A DNA stretch of 42,726 nucleotides from Nitrospira japonica (GCA_020723925.1 DYHX01000007.1:1-42726); one strand, 5' to 3'; positions 24,874 through 31,869 are shown, counted from the stretch's first letter. Made by a program: numbers and translations. Notes: a model not told the origin generated them from the sequence alone.

Positions 24874-25575
24874 ATGGATTCAATCATATCAGGCTTTGTA
24901 AAAGCATTCTCTCTAATCTTTCATCTTGATAAAGAGCTTCTCGGAATTATTTTTTTATCACTTAAGGTATCAGGGCTGGCACTTATTATTGCTGCAGCCA
25001 TCGGCCTGCCATTCGGGGCCATCATCGGCCTTAGAAGGTTTTATGGAAGGGACTTAATAATCAGCGTCCTGAACACCTTCATGGGCCTTCCGCCTGTTGT
25101 GGTTGGACTCTCCCTTTATCTTATCCTTTCAAGGAGTGGGCCCCTTGGTTTCATGGGATTACTATATACACCTTCAGCAATGGCTACAGCCCAGAGCATT
25201 CTTGCATTTCCTATTGTGGCATCCCTCTGTCATTCAGCTATTGTGAGTGTTGACCCGATTATAAAACAGGCTTCAGTGACCCTTGGTGCAACACCTTTAC
25301 AGGTGACAATTACTATAATGAAAGAGGCAAGGTATGGGATAATGTCAGGGGTAATTGCAGCATTCGGAAGGGTAATGGCAGAAGTGGGCGCAATACTTAT
25401 CGTTGGCGGAAATATTGCTGGCTACACCAGGGTCATGACAACTACCATTGCCCTTGAGACAGACAAAGGGAATTTTGAGCTTGCACTTGCCCTGGGGATA
25501 GTTCTCCTTGCAATATCTCTCATGATAAACATGGTTCTTCATTATGTACAGAAGCTGGGTGTAAGGACAAAATGA
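24874..25575 (+). CDS. tupB: tungstate ABC transporter, permease
   Basis: The 233-aa inner-membrane protein has about five to six helices and the BPD permease 'EAA' loop, seen as ASVTLGATPLQVTITIMKEARYGIMSGVIAAFGRVMAEVGA. This forms the channel that receives tungstate from TupA and contacts the ATPase TupC. Family length is normal. The start directly follows the repeat element, and the 10-bp spacer contains no good ribosome-binding site, so expression may be weak or altered. The stop overlaps the tupC start (ATGA). Confidence 0.9.
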   Translation: MDSIISGFVKAFSLIFHLDKELLGIIFLSLKVSGLALIIAAAIGLPFGAIIGLRRFYGRDLIISVLNTFMGLPPVVVGLSLYLILSRSGPLGFMGLLYTPSAMATAQSILAFPIVASLCHSAIVSVDPIIKQASVTLGATPLQVTITIMKEARYGIMSGVIAAFGRVMAEVGAILIVGGNIAGYTRVMTTTIALETDKGNFELALALGIVLLAISLMINMVLHYVQKLGVRTK

Positions 25576-26303
25576 GTGAACTCGGACTAACCATAAAGGA
25601 AATTAAAAAAAGCTATAACGGCAAGGTGGTGTTGAATGATTGCTCCTTTGTATTCGACAGGGGAAAGACTCACGTAATCATTGGCCCGAACGGAAGCGGG
25701 AAATCAACACTCCTGAGGATATCTGCCCTTCTCGAATATCCAGACGAAGGGAAGGTCATTTATCATGATGATTACAAAACCTTTGAGGATAATGTTGAGC
25801 TTTATAGGAGGATAACCCTTGTCTTTCCCAAAGGAGGACTTTTTAATATAACGGTGTTCAAGAATGCTGCCTACGGGCTTAAGTTAAGGAGGATCAATAA
25901 AGGAGAGGTAGAAAAAAAAGTTGAAGATGCATTAAGGGATGTGGGATTGTGGGAGAAGAGGAATCAAAATGCTCTTACACTCTCAACAGGTGAGGGACAG
26001 AGGCTTGCCCTTGCAAGGGCAATGGTTCTCAACCCGGATGTCCTATTCCTTGATGAGCCAACAGCATCCCTTGACCCGAGAAACACTTCGATTATTGAAG
26101 AGATAATCAGTAATATAAAGAGAAGGTACATGCCCACCATAATAATGGTCACCCACAATATGTTCCAGGCCCAGAGGCTTGCAGACAGTGTCATCTTCGT
26201 GTATGAAGGCCAGATCGTAGACGGCGGCCCGGGCAATAAATTTTTTGAAAACCCAACAGACGAAAGGGCGTATAAATTTATAACAGGACAGATGGTTTAT
26301 TAG
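25572..26303 (+). CDS. tupC: tungstate ABC transporter, ATP-binding protein
   Basis: The 243-aa ABC ATPase has Walker A IGPNGSGKSTLLR near residue 38, a signature motif variant LSTGEGQRLALARAMVLNPDVLFLDEPTASLDP (here LSTGEGQ instead of LSGGQ; Walker B DEPT) and the switch His in MVTHNM. It energises tungstate import with TupA and TupB. It overlaps tupB by 4 bp, which suggests coupled translation. A perfect 28-bp palindrome begins at its stop codon. Confidence 0.9.
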   Translation: MSELGLTIKEIKKSYNGKVVLNDCSFVFDRGKTHVIIGPNGSGKSTLLRISALLEYPDEGKVIYHDDYKTFEDNVELYRRITLVFPKGGLFNITVFKNAAYGLKLRRINKGEVEKKVEDALRDVGLWEKRNQNALTLSTGEGQRLALARAMVLNPDVLFLDEPTASLDPRNTSIIEEIISNIKRRYMPTIIMVTHNMFQAQRLADSVIFVYEGQIVDGGPGNKFFENPTDERAYKFITGQMVY

Positions 26304-26330
26304 TAGGAACATGGCATGCCATGTTCCTAC
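26303..26330. repeat. perfect 28-bp palindrome after tupC
   Basis: The arms GTAGGAACATGG and CCATGTTCCTAC are perfect inverted repeats around CATG. No U-tract follows, so it is not a typical terminator. The GTAG foot recalls REP elements, which are excised by RAYT-type transposases, but this is only a resemblance. The ORF track uses a Met in this palindrome as start of the next gene, which is unlikely. Confidence 0.7.
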
Positions 26331-26370
26331 CTTGCTTGTAATTCAAAACAATTTCTTTTATCCTAATGCC

Positions 26371-27042
26371 ATGGTTGAATTAAATAAGATAGCGATTTTC
26401 AGCAGCCTCAGTGATTCTGATCTGAAGGAGATAAGCCCTTATCTTATCCCGGCTAAATTCAAAAAAAAAGAAATTATTTTCTCAGAGGGTGACCAGTCAG
26501 AGTGGTTTTATATCGTTACAATCGGAAAGGTCAAGATCACAAAACTCTCTCATGAGGGTAGAGAGATTATCCTTGAACTTATATCTCCAATGGATTTTTT
26601 TGGAGGCCTTGCAGTACTTAGAGGTTTCCCATATCCAGCAAATGCAGTTGCGATGGAGGATACAGAGGTTCTAAAGATTTCAAGAAGCAACCTGCTGAGG
26701 CTTCTGGATAGGTTTCCTAATCTGATGTTCTGCATGGCAGCTAACATCGGCGACAGAATAAAGAACTCTCATGAGACCCTTAAAAATATAGCCCTCGAAA
26801 GAGTTGAATCAAGGATCGCATCACTTCTTATAAAACTTTCTGATAAGGCAGGTAAAATGGCCGATGATGGTATTATCATCGACCTAAAGCTTACCAAACA
26901 GGACATAGCTGAGATGGTGGGCACAACTGTTGAGACATCCATAAGGACCATGAGCAAGTTCAAAAAACTCAACCTTATCACAAGTAAGGCAGGGAAGATA
27001 GTAATCAAGGATATAGATAAACTAAAGTCCTTAGGCTATTAA
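26371..27042 (+). CDS. Crp/Fnr-family transcriptional regulator
   Basis: The 223-aa regulator has an N-terminal cyclic-nucleotide-binding-like beta-roll (IFSEGDQSEWFYIVTIGKVKITKLSHEGREIILELISPMDFFGGLAVLRG) and a dimerisation helix. A C-terminal winged helix-turn-helix has the recognition segment KQDIAEMVGTTVETSIRTMSKFKK. No N-terminal Cys cluster is present, so it is not an FNR-type oxygen sensor; a haem- or NO-sensing Dnr/HcpR-like role is possible. The recognition helix keeps the Glu and Arg that contact the TGA core in Crp/Fnr proteins. Two ATGA-N6-TCAT sites flank the neighbouring promoters, so it probably regulates 27039-27452 and 27828-28170. The ATG at 26371 was chosen by homology. Confidence 0.9.
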   Translation: MVELNKIAIFSSLSDSDLKEISPYLIPAKFKKKEIIFSEGDQSEWFYIVTIGKVKITKLSHEGREIILELISPMDFFGGLAVLRGFPYPANAVAMEDTEVLKISRSNLLRLLDRFPNLMFCMAANIGDRIKNSHETLKNIALERVESRIASLLIKLSDKAGKMADDGIIIDLKLTKQDIAEMVGTTVETSIRTMSKFKKLNLITSKAGKIVIKDIDKLKSLGY

Positions 27043-27452
27043 CCACGTGTCTCCTTTGCATACAGGGTTGCAATCATATTATAGAAGAAGAGGAAAATCG
27101 ATAGGATCTCAATCAGACCTGACGCAACTGTGAGTCCCCTATATGCCGATACTTCGGGATTAAAAGTTCCAAGAGTGTAAAACAGAAGCATTCCAACCAG
27201 TCCAATATTAGCAAGCCAGAACTGTGTCTCTCCCATCTTTGGGCTCTTCAATGGCTTTCCAGAGAACCTTGGCAGTATATGGTAACCAACACCAAATATC
27301 ATCATCGATACCCAGCCGAGCATATTGAGATGGGAATGGACGAACTTCAGATGTAGTAGCGATGGATTACCGAGCATCAGTATGCCGAGTAAAGATGCTA
27401 TGGCAAGGTAGATGATACTCATACTAATAAAGTTTTTTACGAATCTGTCCAT
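27039..27452 (-). CDS. haem-copper-oxidase subunit I-like small membrane protein
   Basis: The 137-aa membrane protein has about four helices. Its conserved part HLKFVHSHLNMLGWVSMMIFGVGYHILPRFSGKPL matches the helix pair of cbb3/NOR-type subunit I that carries His ligands (HSHLN and GYHILPR). It is far shorter than a catalytic subunit I (about 450-500 aa), so it is probably not an oxidase by itself; small stand-alone homologs of this type are known from genomes, without established function. Its 3' end overlaps the convergent Crp/Fnr gene by 4 bp. A Crp/Fnr-type palindrome lies at about -41.5 of its predicted promoter. Confidence 0.7.
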   Translation of the reverse strand: MDRFVKNFISMSIIYLAIASLLGILMLGNPSLLHLKFVHSHLNMLGWVSMMIFGVGYHILPRFSGKPLKSPKMGETQFWLANIGLVGMLLFYTLGTFNPEVSAYRGLTVASGLIEILSIFLFFYNMIATLYAKETRG

Positions 27453-27488
27453 AAACCTTCCTCCTTATTGTATTAAGTTTCTTACCCT

Positions 27489-27532
27489 ATATTAATTCAT
27501 AAAATTCCGGTGTGTTATGATGCATGTCATAA
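27489..27532 (-). promoter_or_regulatory. Crp/Fnr-type operator and promoter of the HCO-like gene
   Basis: TTATGA-N6-TCATAA (27515-27532) is a perfect inverted repeat. On the minus strand a -10-like TAATAT lies at 27494-27489, which puts a start near 27482 and the palindrome centre at about -41.5. This is the class II activator arrangement. Confidence 0.65.
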
Positions 27533-27737
27533 ATGAAACTATAGTTTCACACGGAAATAACCTCTTTAACCACGAATACCACTAAATCATCATAAATCAT
27601 AATTTCTAAACTCTAAACAAATCAATGGTTCGACAAGCTCACAGCTCATCCTGAACCAGTCAAAAGATTTTTTGGCAGACTAACCATAGTGAGATTGTAG
27701 GAAACAATGGACAGGATTCCAAGAAAATTTTATGTAG

Positions 27738-27780
27738 TATGATACAGGTCATAAAACTTGTATAACTATCCATATATACT
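27738..27780 (+). promoter_or_regulatory. Crp/Fnr-type operator and promoter of the DUF1858 operon
   Basis: TATGA-N6-TCATA (27738-27753) matches the core of the site at 27515-27532. A -10 TATACT lies at 27775-27780, giving a start near 27787 and a centre at -41.5. The leader is about 40 nt and contains the GGAGG ribosome-binding site. Confidence 0.65.
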
Positions 27781-27827
27781 TAAAGTCATCCAGATAATAA
27801 TTTACCGAAAAAGGAGGAAGATAATTA

Positions 27828-28052
27828 ATGGAAGCAACAGAAAAGAAGGTGACAAAGGATTCGATCATCGGTGACGTCATCAAAAAAAGCCCTGCTGCAA
27901 GGAAGGTGATTGAGAAGTATTTTGGAGGTGGCTGTTTCACATGTCCAGGGATCAATATGGAATCCATCTCGTTCGGTTCCATGATGCACAACATTGACCC
28001 GGAAAAGATTATCAAAGAGATTAACGAACTGGAGGATAATAATGGAAGTTAA
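27828..28052 (+). CDS. DUF1858 domain protein with CxxC
   Basis: The 74-aa protein matches DUF1858-type domains (also found at the start of ScdA/RIC-like proteins and hybrid cluster-related proteins). It has the pattern ITKDS-like TKDSIIGDVIKKSPAARKVIEKYFGGGCFTCPGIN and a C-terminal DPEKIIKEINELEDN. The two Cys (CFTC) could bind a metal or haem, or act in redox. It begins after a strong ribosome-binding site (GGAGG). The Crp/Fnr-type site upstream suggests induction under low oxygen or nitrosative conditions (inference). The next ORF overlaps it. Confidence 0.85.
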   Translation: MEATEKKVTKDSIIGDVIKKSPAARKVIEKYFGGGCFTCPGINMESISFGSMMHNIDPEKIIKEINELEDNNGS

Positions 28053-28170
28053 GTGCTTTGTATGCGGCACAACAGAGAAGAACAGAGTTTACATCAACTG
28101 CGTCCATGAAGGTGAAAACAAGCTTGTGTGTGTGCGCTGCCTGCCTGTGCTCATACATGGTGGGCACTAA
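28042..28170 (+). CDS. 42-aa four-Cys (CxxC...CxxC) small protein
   Basis: This ORF is too short for the ORF track. It overlaps the DUF1858 stop by 11 bp and starts after GGAGG (spacing about 7 nt). The sequence has two CxxC knuckles (CFVC and CVRC) and ends LPVLIHGGH, so it looks like a metal-binding zinc-ribbon-type protein. Translation coupling with the DUF1858 gene is likely. No family is recognised. It is supported by reading frame, RBS and pattern only. Confidence 0.65.
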   Translation: MEVKCFVCGTTEKNRVYINCVHEGENKLVCVRCLPVLIHGGH

Positions 28171-28204
28171 ACACATATGAAATGCCTATACGACGGCATG
28201 AAAG

Positions 28205-28239
28205 GGGCTGGATGAGCCTGGTGTCCAGCCCAGATTTTC
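28205..28239 (+). terminator. candidate terminator after the CxxC protein gene
   Basis: Stem GGGCTGGA/TCCAGCCC with an 11-base loop is followed by AGATTTTCC. The short T-run makes it a moderate candidate for the end of the DUF1858 operon. Confidence 0.55.
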
Positions 28240-28252
28240 CTCCAACCATTCC

Positions 28253-28287
28253 TTGACAGGAATCATTGTTTAGTTTTAAGCTAATAT
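28253..28287 (+). promoter_or_regulatory. weak candidate promoter of the DEAD-box gene
   Basis: A consensus-like TTGACA (28253-28258) is followed by AT-rich sequence with TTTAAG (about 16 bp away) or TAATAT (23 bp away) as possible -10. Neither has both good sequence and good spacing, so this is uncertain. Confidence 0.3.
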
Positions 28288-28310
28288 AGTTTTAAGCATT
28301 CTTGAGAGAA

Positions 28311-28351
28311 CCCCTCAGAGAATCTTTAAAAAACTCTGAGGGGTTTTATTT
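28311..28351 (+). terminator. strong terminator in the leader of the DEAD-box helicase gene
   Basis: Perfect stem CCCCTCAGAG/CTCTGAGGGG (extendable to 12 bp with AA/TT) is followed by TTTTATTT. It lies 25 bp before the helicase ATG and after another terminator-like hairpin. It may therefore be an attenuator of the helicase gene, or a terminator of a small leader RNA. Confidence 0.8.
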
Positions 28352-28375
28352 GACAGTTAAAAGAGAGGAAAGAGG

Positions 28376-29941
28376 ATGAAATTTGAAGACTTTTCGTTGA
28401 CAGAAGATACTCTGCGCGCGGTGTCTGATATGGGTTTTGAGGAGCCGACACCAATTCAGGAGATGGCAATACCGCATGCCTTGAGGGGCAAGGACATTAT
28501 AGGTCAGGCACAGACAGGCACAGGCAAGACTGCTGCTTTTGGAATACCTATCGTGGATGTGTCCACCAAAGGCAGAACACCATTTGCTATTATCCTTGAA
28601 CCTACAAGGGAACTTGCTGTCCAGGTCGCTGAGGAGATAAACAGGATAGGCAAGTATAAAAGGGTTAGTGTTCTACCTATCTATGGCGGCCAGTCAATAG
28701 ACAGACAGATAAGGGCATTAAAGAAGGGTGTTGATGTTGTGGTAGGGACTCCTGGACGCGTTATAGATCATATAAAAAGAAAGACACTTTCACTGGGTGG
28801 CATAAAAACACTTGTCATGGATGAGGCAGATGAGATGCTTGATATGGGTTTTATCTCTGATATGGAGGAGATATTAAAAGAGACGCCAGAGATGAGACAG
28901 ACTATGCTCTTTTCAGCAACTATGCCTGCTGAGATATTAAGGATTTCAAAGAGGTATATGAACAAGCCTGAGAAGGTAGCTGTAAATGTAGCAGATATAA
29001 TTGTGCCCAGGGTAAGGCAGCTTTTTTATGAGGTGAAGGAACAGGACAAGACTAACGCCCTATCCAGGCTAATAGATGTCGAAGACCCACACATGGCCCT
29101 TGTGTTCTGCCATACAAAGAGAGAGGTCGATGACGTATCAACAAAACTCCAGCAGATGGGTTACGAGGCTGGTGCCCTCCATGGAGATTTTACTCAGGCC
29201 CACAGGGATGATATGATAGGCAAATTCAAGAAGGGTGTCATAGATATTCTCGTAGCTACTGATGTTGCAGCCCGCGGCCTTGATATTAAAAATGTAAGCC
29301 ATGTCATTAATTACAGCATTCCCCAGAACCCTGAAGGTTATATACACAGGATAGGAAGAACAGCCAGGGCAGGCAAATCAGGGATGGCAATTACCTTTGT
29401 GACACCAAGGGAATACAGACAATTAAGGCTTATCGAGAAGATGGCGAAGACTACGATAAGCAAGGGAAAGCTTCCAACAGAGAAGGACGTTAGAAAGGCA
29501 AGGGAAAGGGCTGTTGTCGAAGACCTTGGTGCGACCATAAAAAGCGGTGAACATTCTGATTATTTATCTATGGTAAAGGGGCTTATACAGGAATACGACC
29601 CTATTGACCTCGCTGCAGCAGCCATGAGCATTGCCTTCGGGGATTTAAAGGCCCATGCAATAGAGGAGCAGGATTTTTCAAAATCTAAAACCGAATCAGG
29701 GATGGTCAGGCTATTCATGACCATAGGCAAGAAAGATAAGATAACAGCAGGGGACATTGTTAAGTCCATTGCATCAGAGGCGGATATCCCTGGCAGAAAG
29801 ATAGGCAAGATTGCTGTCTATGATACATTCACCTTTGTGGAGGTCCCTGATGAGCTTGCAGACAGGGTTGTAAAGTCCATAGACGACCTTGTCTTAAAGG
29901 GCAGGAGGGTCAGGGTAGAGCCAGCAAAGCCACGAAAATGA
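28376..29941 (+). CDS. deaD: ATP-dependent DEAD-box RNA helicase
   Basis: The 521-aa helicase has the Q motif (FEEPTPIQEMAIPHAL), Walker A AQTGTGKTAAFG, PTRELAVQ, VGTPGRVIDH, DEAD box VMDEADEMLDMGF, SAT, and the second RecA domain with HGDFTQAHRD, ATDVAARGLD and HRIGRTARAG. A C-terminal extension (about residues 360-521) ends in a DbpA/CsdA-type RNA-binding domain (MVRLFMTIGKKDKITAGDIVKSI ... FTFVEVPDELADRVVKSID). Such helicases remodel rRNA or mRNA structure and often respond to cold. The terminator hairpin in its leader suggests regulation by antitermination. nfo follows after 4 bp. Confidence 0.96.
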   Translation: MKFEDFSLTEDTLRAVSDMGFEEPTPIQEMAIPHALRGKDIIGQAQTGTGKTAAFGIPIVDVSTKGRTPFAIILEPTRELAVQVAEEINRIGKYKRVSVLPIYGGQSIDRQIRALKKGVDVVVGTPGRVIDHIKRKTLSLGGIKTLVMDEADEMLDMGFISDMEEILKETPEMRQTMLFSATMPAEILRISKRYMNKPEKVAVNVADIIVPRVRQLFYEVKEQDKTNALSRLIDVEDPHMALVFCHTKREVDDVSTKLQQMGYEAGALHGDFTQAHRDDMIGKFKKGVIDILVATDVAARGLDIKNVSHVINYSIPQNPEGYIHRIGRTARAGKSGMAITFVTPREYRQLRLIEKMAKTTISKGKLPTEKDVRKARERAVVEDLGATIKSGEHSDYLSMVKGLIQEYDPIDLAAAAMSIAFGDLKAHAIEEQDFSKSKTESGMVRLFMTIGKKDKITAGDIVKSIASEADIPGRKIGKIAVYDTFTFVEVPDELADRVVKSIDDLVLKGRRVRVEPAKPRK

Positions 29942-29945
29942 TTCC

Positions 29946-30791
29946 ATGCGAAGGCTTGGAGTTCATACATCCATTGCAGGAGGAATCCGCCTGTCCCTTG
30001 AAAGGGCATCAGACCTTGGCTGCAGCACTGTTCAGATATTTTCCCACAACCCACGGGGATGGGCTATTAAGGCCGCCTCAGATTATGAAGCAACCTTGTT
30101 TAAGTCAATCAGGGCTAAATTTGATATTTCACCTGTGTATATTCATGCCTCGTATCTAATAAATTTAGCATCAAGAGATGATTCTTTAAGTAGGAAATCT
30201 ATTGAACTCCTTATTACAGAGATGGAAAGGGCTGATGCAATTGGAGCCGATTATGTGATACTCCACACCGGGAGTGCATCAGGGGATGACGAAAAACAGG
30301 CAAGGAGAAGGGCTATTGAAGGTCTGAGCGAAGTTTCAGCCATGGGGAACTGGAGTGCAGGGCTTCTGATAGAGAACACCGCGGGTGAGAGGGGAGATAT
30401 ATCGTCGAGGATTCATGACCTTGCTGAGATAACGGCTGGTGTTACAGGCAATTTTATCTCTGGCGTATGCATTGATACATGCCATGCCTTTGCAGCAGGA
30501 TATGACATTTCGAATAATAAAGGTATATCTGAGATTATAAAAGAGATAAGAGAACACATAGGCATCGAAAAGATAAAACTCATACACCTGAATGACTCAA
30601 AGGGCTCGGTGGGTTCCGGTATTGATAGGCATGAGCATATCGGTATGGGGAAGATAGGGTTTGATGGATTGAGGAGACTTATAAACCATCCATCTTTCAG
30701 TGATATACCACTCATACTTGAGACCCCGAAGAAGAAAGAGAGCGATGACCCTGAAAACCTGGAGAGGGTTAAAAGGATGATAAGACAATAA
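29946..30791 (+). CDS. nfo: endonuclease IV (AP endonuclease)
   Basis: The 281-aa enzyme cuts DNA at abasic sites in base excision repair. Family blocks are visible: RRLGVHTSIAGGIRLSLERASDLGCSTVQIFSHNPRGW, VYIHASYLINLAS, DYVILHTGSASG, LLIENTAGERGDI, GVCIDTCHAFAAGYDI, IHLNDSKGSVGSGIDRHEHIGMGKIG and a final LILETPKK. These contain the His, Glu and Asp residues that bind three zinc ions. The length is normal. The stop is directly adjacent to the stop of the convergent selenoprotein-like gene. Confidence 0.96.
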   Translation: MRRLGVHTSIAGGIRLSLERASDLGCSTVQIFSHNPRGWAIKAASDYEATLFKSIRAKFDISPVYIHASYLINLASRDDSLSRKSIELLITEMERADAIGADYVILHTGSASGDDEKQARRRAIEGLSEVSAMGNWSAGLLIENTAGERGDISSRIHDLAEITAGVTGNFISGVCIDTCHAFAAGYDISNNKGISEIIKEIREHIGIEKIKLIHLNDSKGSVGSGIDRHEHIGMGKIGFDGLRRLINHPSFSDIPLILETPKKKESDDPENLERVKRMIRQ

Positions 30792-31019
30792 TCAGGTTTT
30801 CATCTTTCTGAGCATGTCACTTATTTCCCCTGTCTCAGGGAAACGAAAGTGGTTGGACTTGGAGAAGATAAGTTTGCCATCAACTGTTACATCAAAGATG
30901 CCTCCGCCCCCCTCGATGAGGGCTGGCTCTATATCAAATTCATTTTTTATCTCGTCCCTCAACCTGAGGGCCGCAGGTCTATAGTTTCACTCCCCACAGT
31001 ATTTTATCTTTATTTCCAT
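30792..31019 (-). CDS. SelW/Rdx-family selenoprotein candidate with in-frame UGA
   Basis: This gene is absent from the ORF track because codon 11 is TGA (30987-30989). Read through as selenocysteine, the 75-aa product starts MEIKIKYCGEUNYRPAALR, which is the CxxU redox motif of SelW-like Rdx proteins placed where the family has it, near the N-terminus. The rest keeps the thioredoxin-like Rdx pattern: LRLRDEIKNEF, IEGGGGIFDVTVDGKLIFSK and a C-terminal FPETGEISDMLRKM. A hairpin of the bacterial SECIS type follows the TGA (listed separately). The start is an ATG at 31019 with a weak ribosome-binding site. Family members are small selenium- or Cys-dependent redox proteins of unknown exact role. 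The alternative, a Cys codon mutated to a stop, is less likely given the intact reading frame on both sides. Confidence 0.85.
30956..30970 (-). promoter_or_regulatory. SECIS-like hairpin downstream of the UGA
   Basis: On the coding strand CCCTCA-GGT-TGAGGG forms a 6-bp stem with a 3-base loop GGU. The stem starts 16 nt after the UGA and the loop 22 nt after it. Bacterial SECIS elements, as generally described, are a short stem with G in the apical loop at roughly this distance, so the fit is good. A competing ACCTG/CAGGT hairpin overlaps it. Confidence 0.6.
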
Positions 31020-31134
31020 TTGTAATAGATTTTATGTTCAGGGAATAGATTTGTCAATAAAAGATCTGGAGTATGGTCCATAATGAGTATTAACCCAAAT
31101 AATGCAATCGAAATCTTTTGGATTAAAATTGAAT

Positions 31135-31171
31135 AATCGTTCCATATATAGAACGATTGTTCTAAATATGG
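31135..31171. promoter_or_regulatory. overlapping palindromes, operator-like
   Basis: AATCGTTC/GAACGATT (31135-31158, 8-base spacer) overlaps a second inverted repeat, CCATATATAGAAC/GTTCTAAATATGG (31142-31171, loop GATT, one mismatch). Both cannot form at once. They lie between the divergent selenoprotein-like gene and the wHTH gene, so a regulatory role is plausible. Confidence 0.5.
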
Positions 31172-31201
31172 CATCAAATAGATTGTTTACAAAAATGCAC
31201 T

Positions 31202-31257
31202 ATTTGTTCTCAAATGTAATTTTTCTGTTGACAAATAGAATTAATCTGTTATATAAA
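31202..31257 (+). promoter_or_regulatory. promoter of the wHTH gene with operator-like palindrome
   Basis: TTGACA (31228-31233) and TATAAA (31252-31257) with an 18-bp spacer form a good sigma-70-type promoter. A palindrome ATTTG-TTCT-CAAAT (31202-31215) lies just upstream. The predicted start is about 10 bp from the ATG, next to the AGGTGAGG ribosome-binding site. Confidence 0.6.
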
Positions 31258-31274
31258 TGTAAACAGGTGAGGAA

Positions 31275-31820
31275 ATGCTGAAGAATTTATTTTCATCATC
31301 AATAAGAGCGGATGTCCTGGCGCTGCTTCTGAACAGCCCGGACGAGAAGTTCTATGTCAGAGAGATCGCAAAACTCCTCAGGAAAAATCCGTCAGGCGTA
31401 AAGAGAGAACTTGATAATCTCGAAAAGATGGGTATAGTTTTCAGCGAAAGGGTTGCAAACCTCAAATACTTCCAGGCAGACAAAGACTCATCCCTGTTCT
31501 CTGAGCTAAAAAATCTTATTGCAAAATCCCTCGGGCTGCCAGGAGCACTCAAGGCAGTCCTCAGGGCTTCAGGTACAAAAGCCGCTTTCCTTTATGGCCC
31601 ATATGCAGAAGGGGAGGATGTGGATACCGTAGATCTTTTTGTTATAGGCGCATCATCATCCATTATAAAAGGACTTAAGGGTATCGAAAAAAAGTTTGGA
31701 CAGAAGGTCAATTGTACTGTGATGGAAGAAGCAGAATATAAGCTTAAGAGGAAAAAAAGAGATGCCAATTTAAAAAGGCTCCTGTCAGGGAAGAGGATTA
31801 CCCTTATAGGCAGGGTTTAG
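31275..31820 (+). CDS. winged-HTH regulator with nucleotidyltransferase-like domain
   Basis: The 181-aa protein starts with a winged HTH of the MarR/ArsR type (ADVLALLLNSPDEKFYVREIAKLLRKNPSGVKRELDNLEKMGIV). The second half resembles the NTP_transf_2/MNT fold with the degenerate motif FLYGPYAEGEDVDTVDLFVIG (the canonical core is GSxxRG ... D.D) and a strand-helix pair ending in LIGRV. Such wHTH-nucleotidyltransferase fusions are seen in archaea and bacteria, sometimes as antitoxin-like regulators; active-site loss here suggests a structural or regulatory role. The promoter and operator-like palindromes directly upstream fit autoregulation. A tiny Lys-rich gene follows. Confidence 0.65.
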   Translation: MLKNLFSSSIRADVLALLLNSPDEKFYVREIAKLLRKNPSGVKRELDNLEKMGIVFSERVANLKYFQADKDSSLFSELKNLIAKSLGLPGALKAVLRASGTKAAFLYGPYAEGEDVDTVDLFVIGASSSIIKGLKGIEKKFGQKVNCTVMEEAEYKLKRKKRDANLKRLLSGKRITLIGRV

Positions 31821-31869
31821 CTTAGAGCGTCCCCCGATAGAGGCGGGGGATAGAAAGGGGGGGAATTTA

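Larger units (their letters stand above)
27453..27827. other. 375-bp divergent intergenic region with two regulator sites
   Basis: The gap between the haem-copper-like gene (minus) and the DUF1858 gene (plus) contains two Crp/Fnr-type palindromes with predicted promoters (listed separately). The middle holds a short repeat-like stretch near 27625-27660 (TGGTTCGACAAGCTC ... CCTGAACCA) whose ends are inverted. No ORF of interest is seen. Confidence 0.6.

Noticed and set aside
26311-26370. upstream start of the Crp/Fnr gene
   Set aside because: It begins inside a palindrome and the extra 20 residues have no family match.
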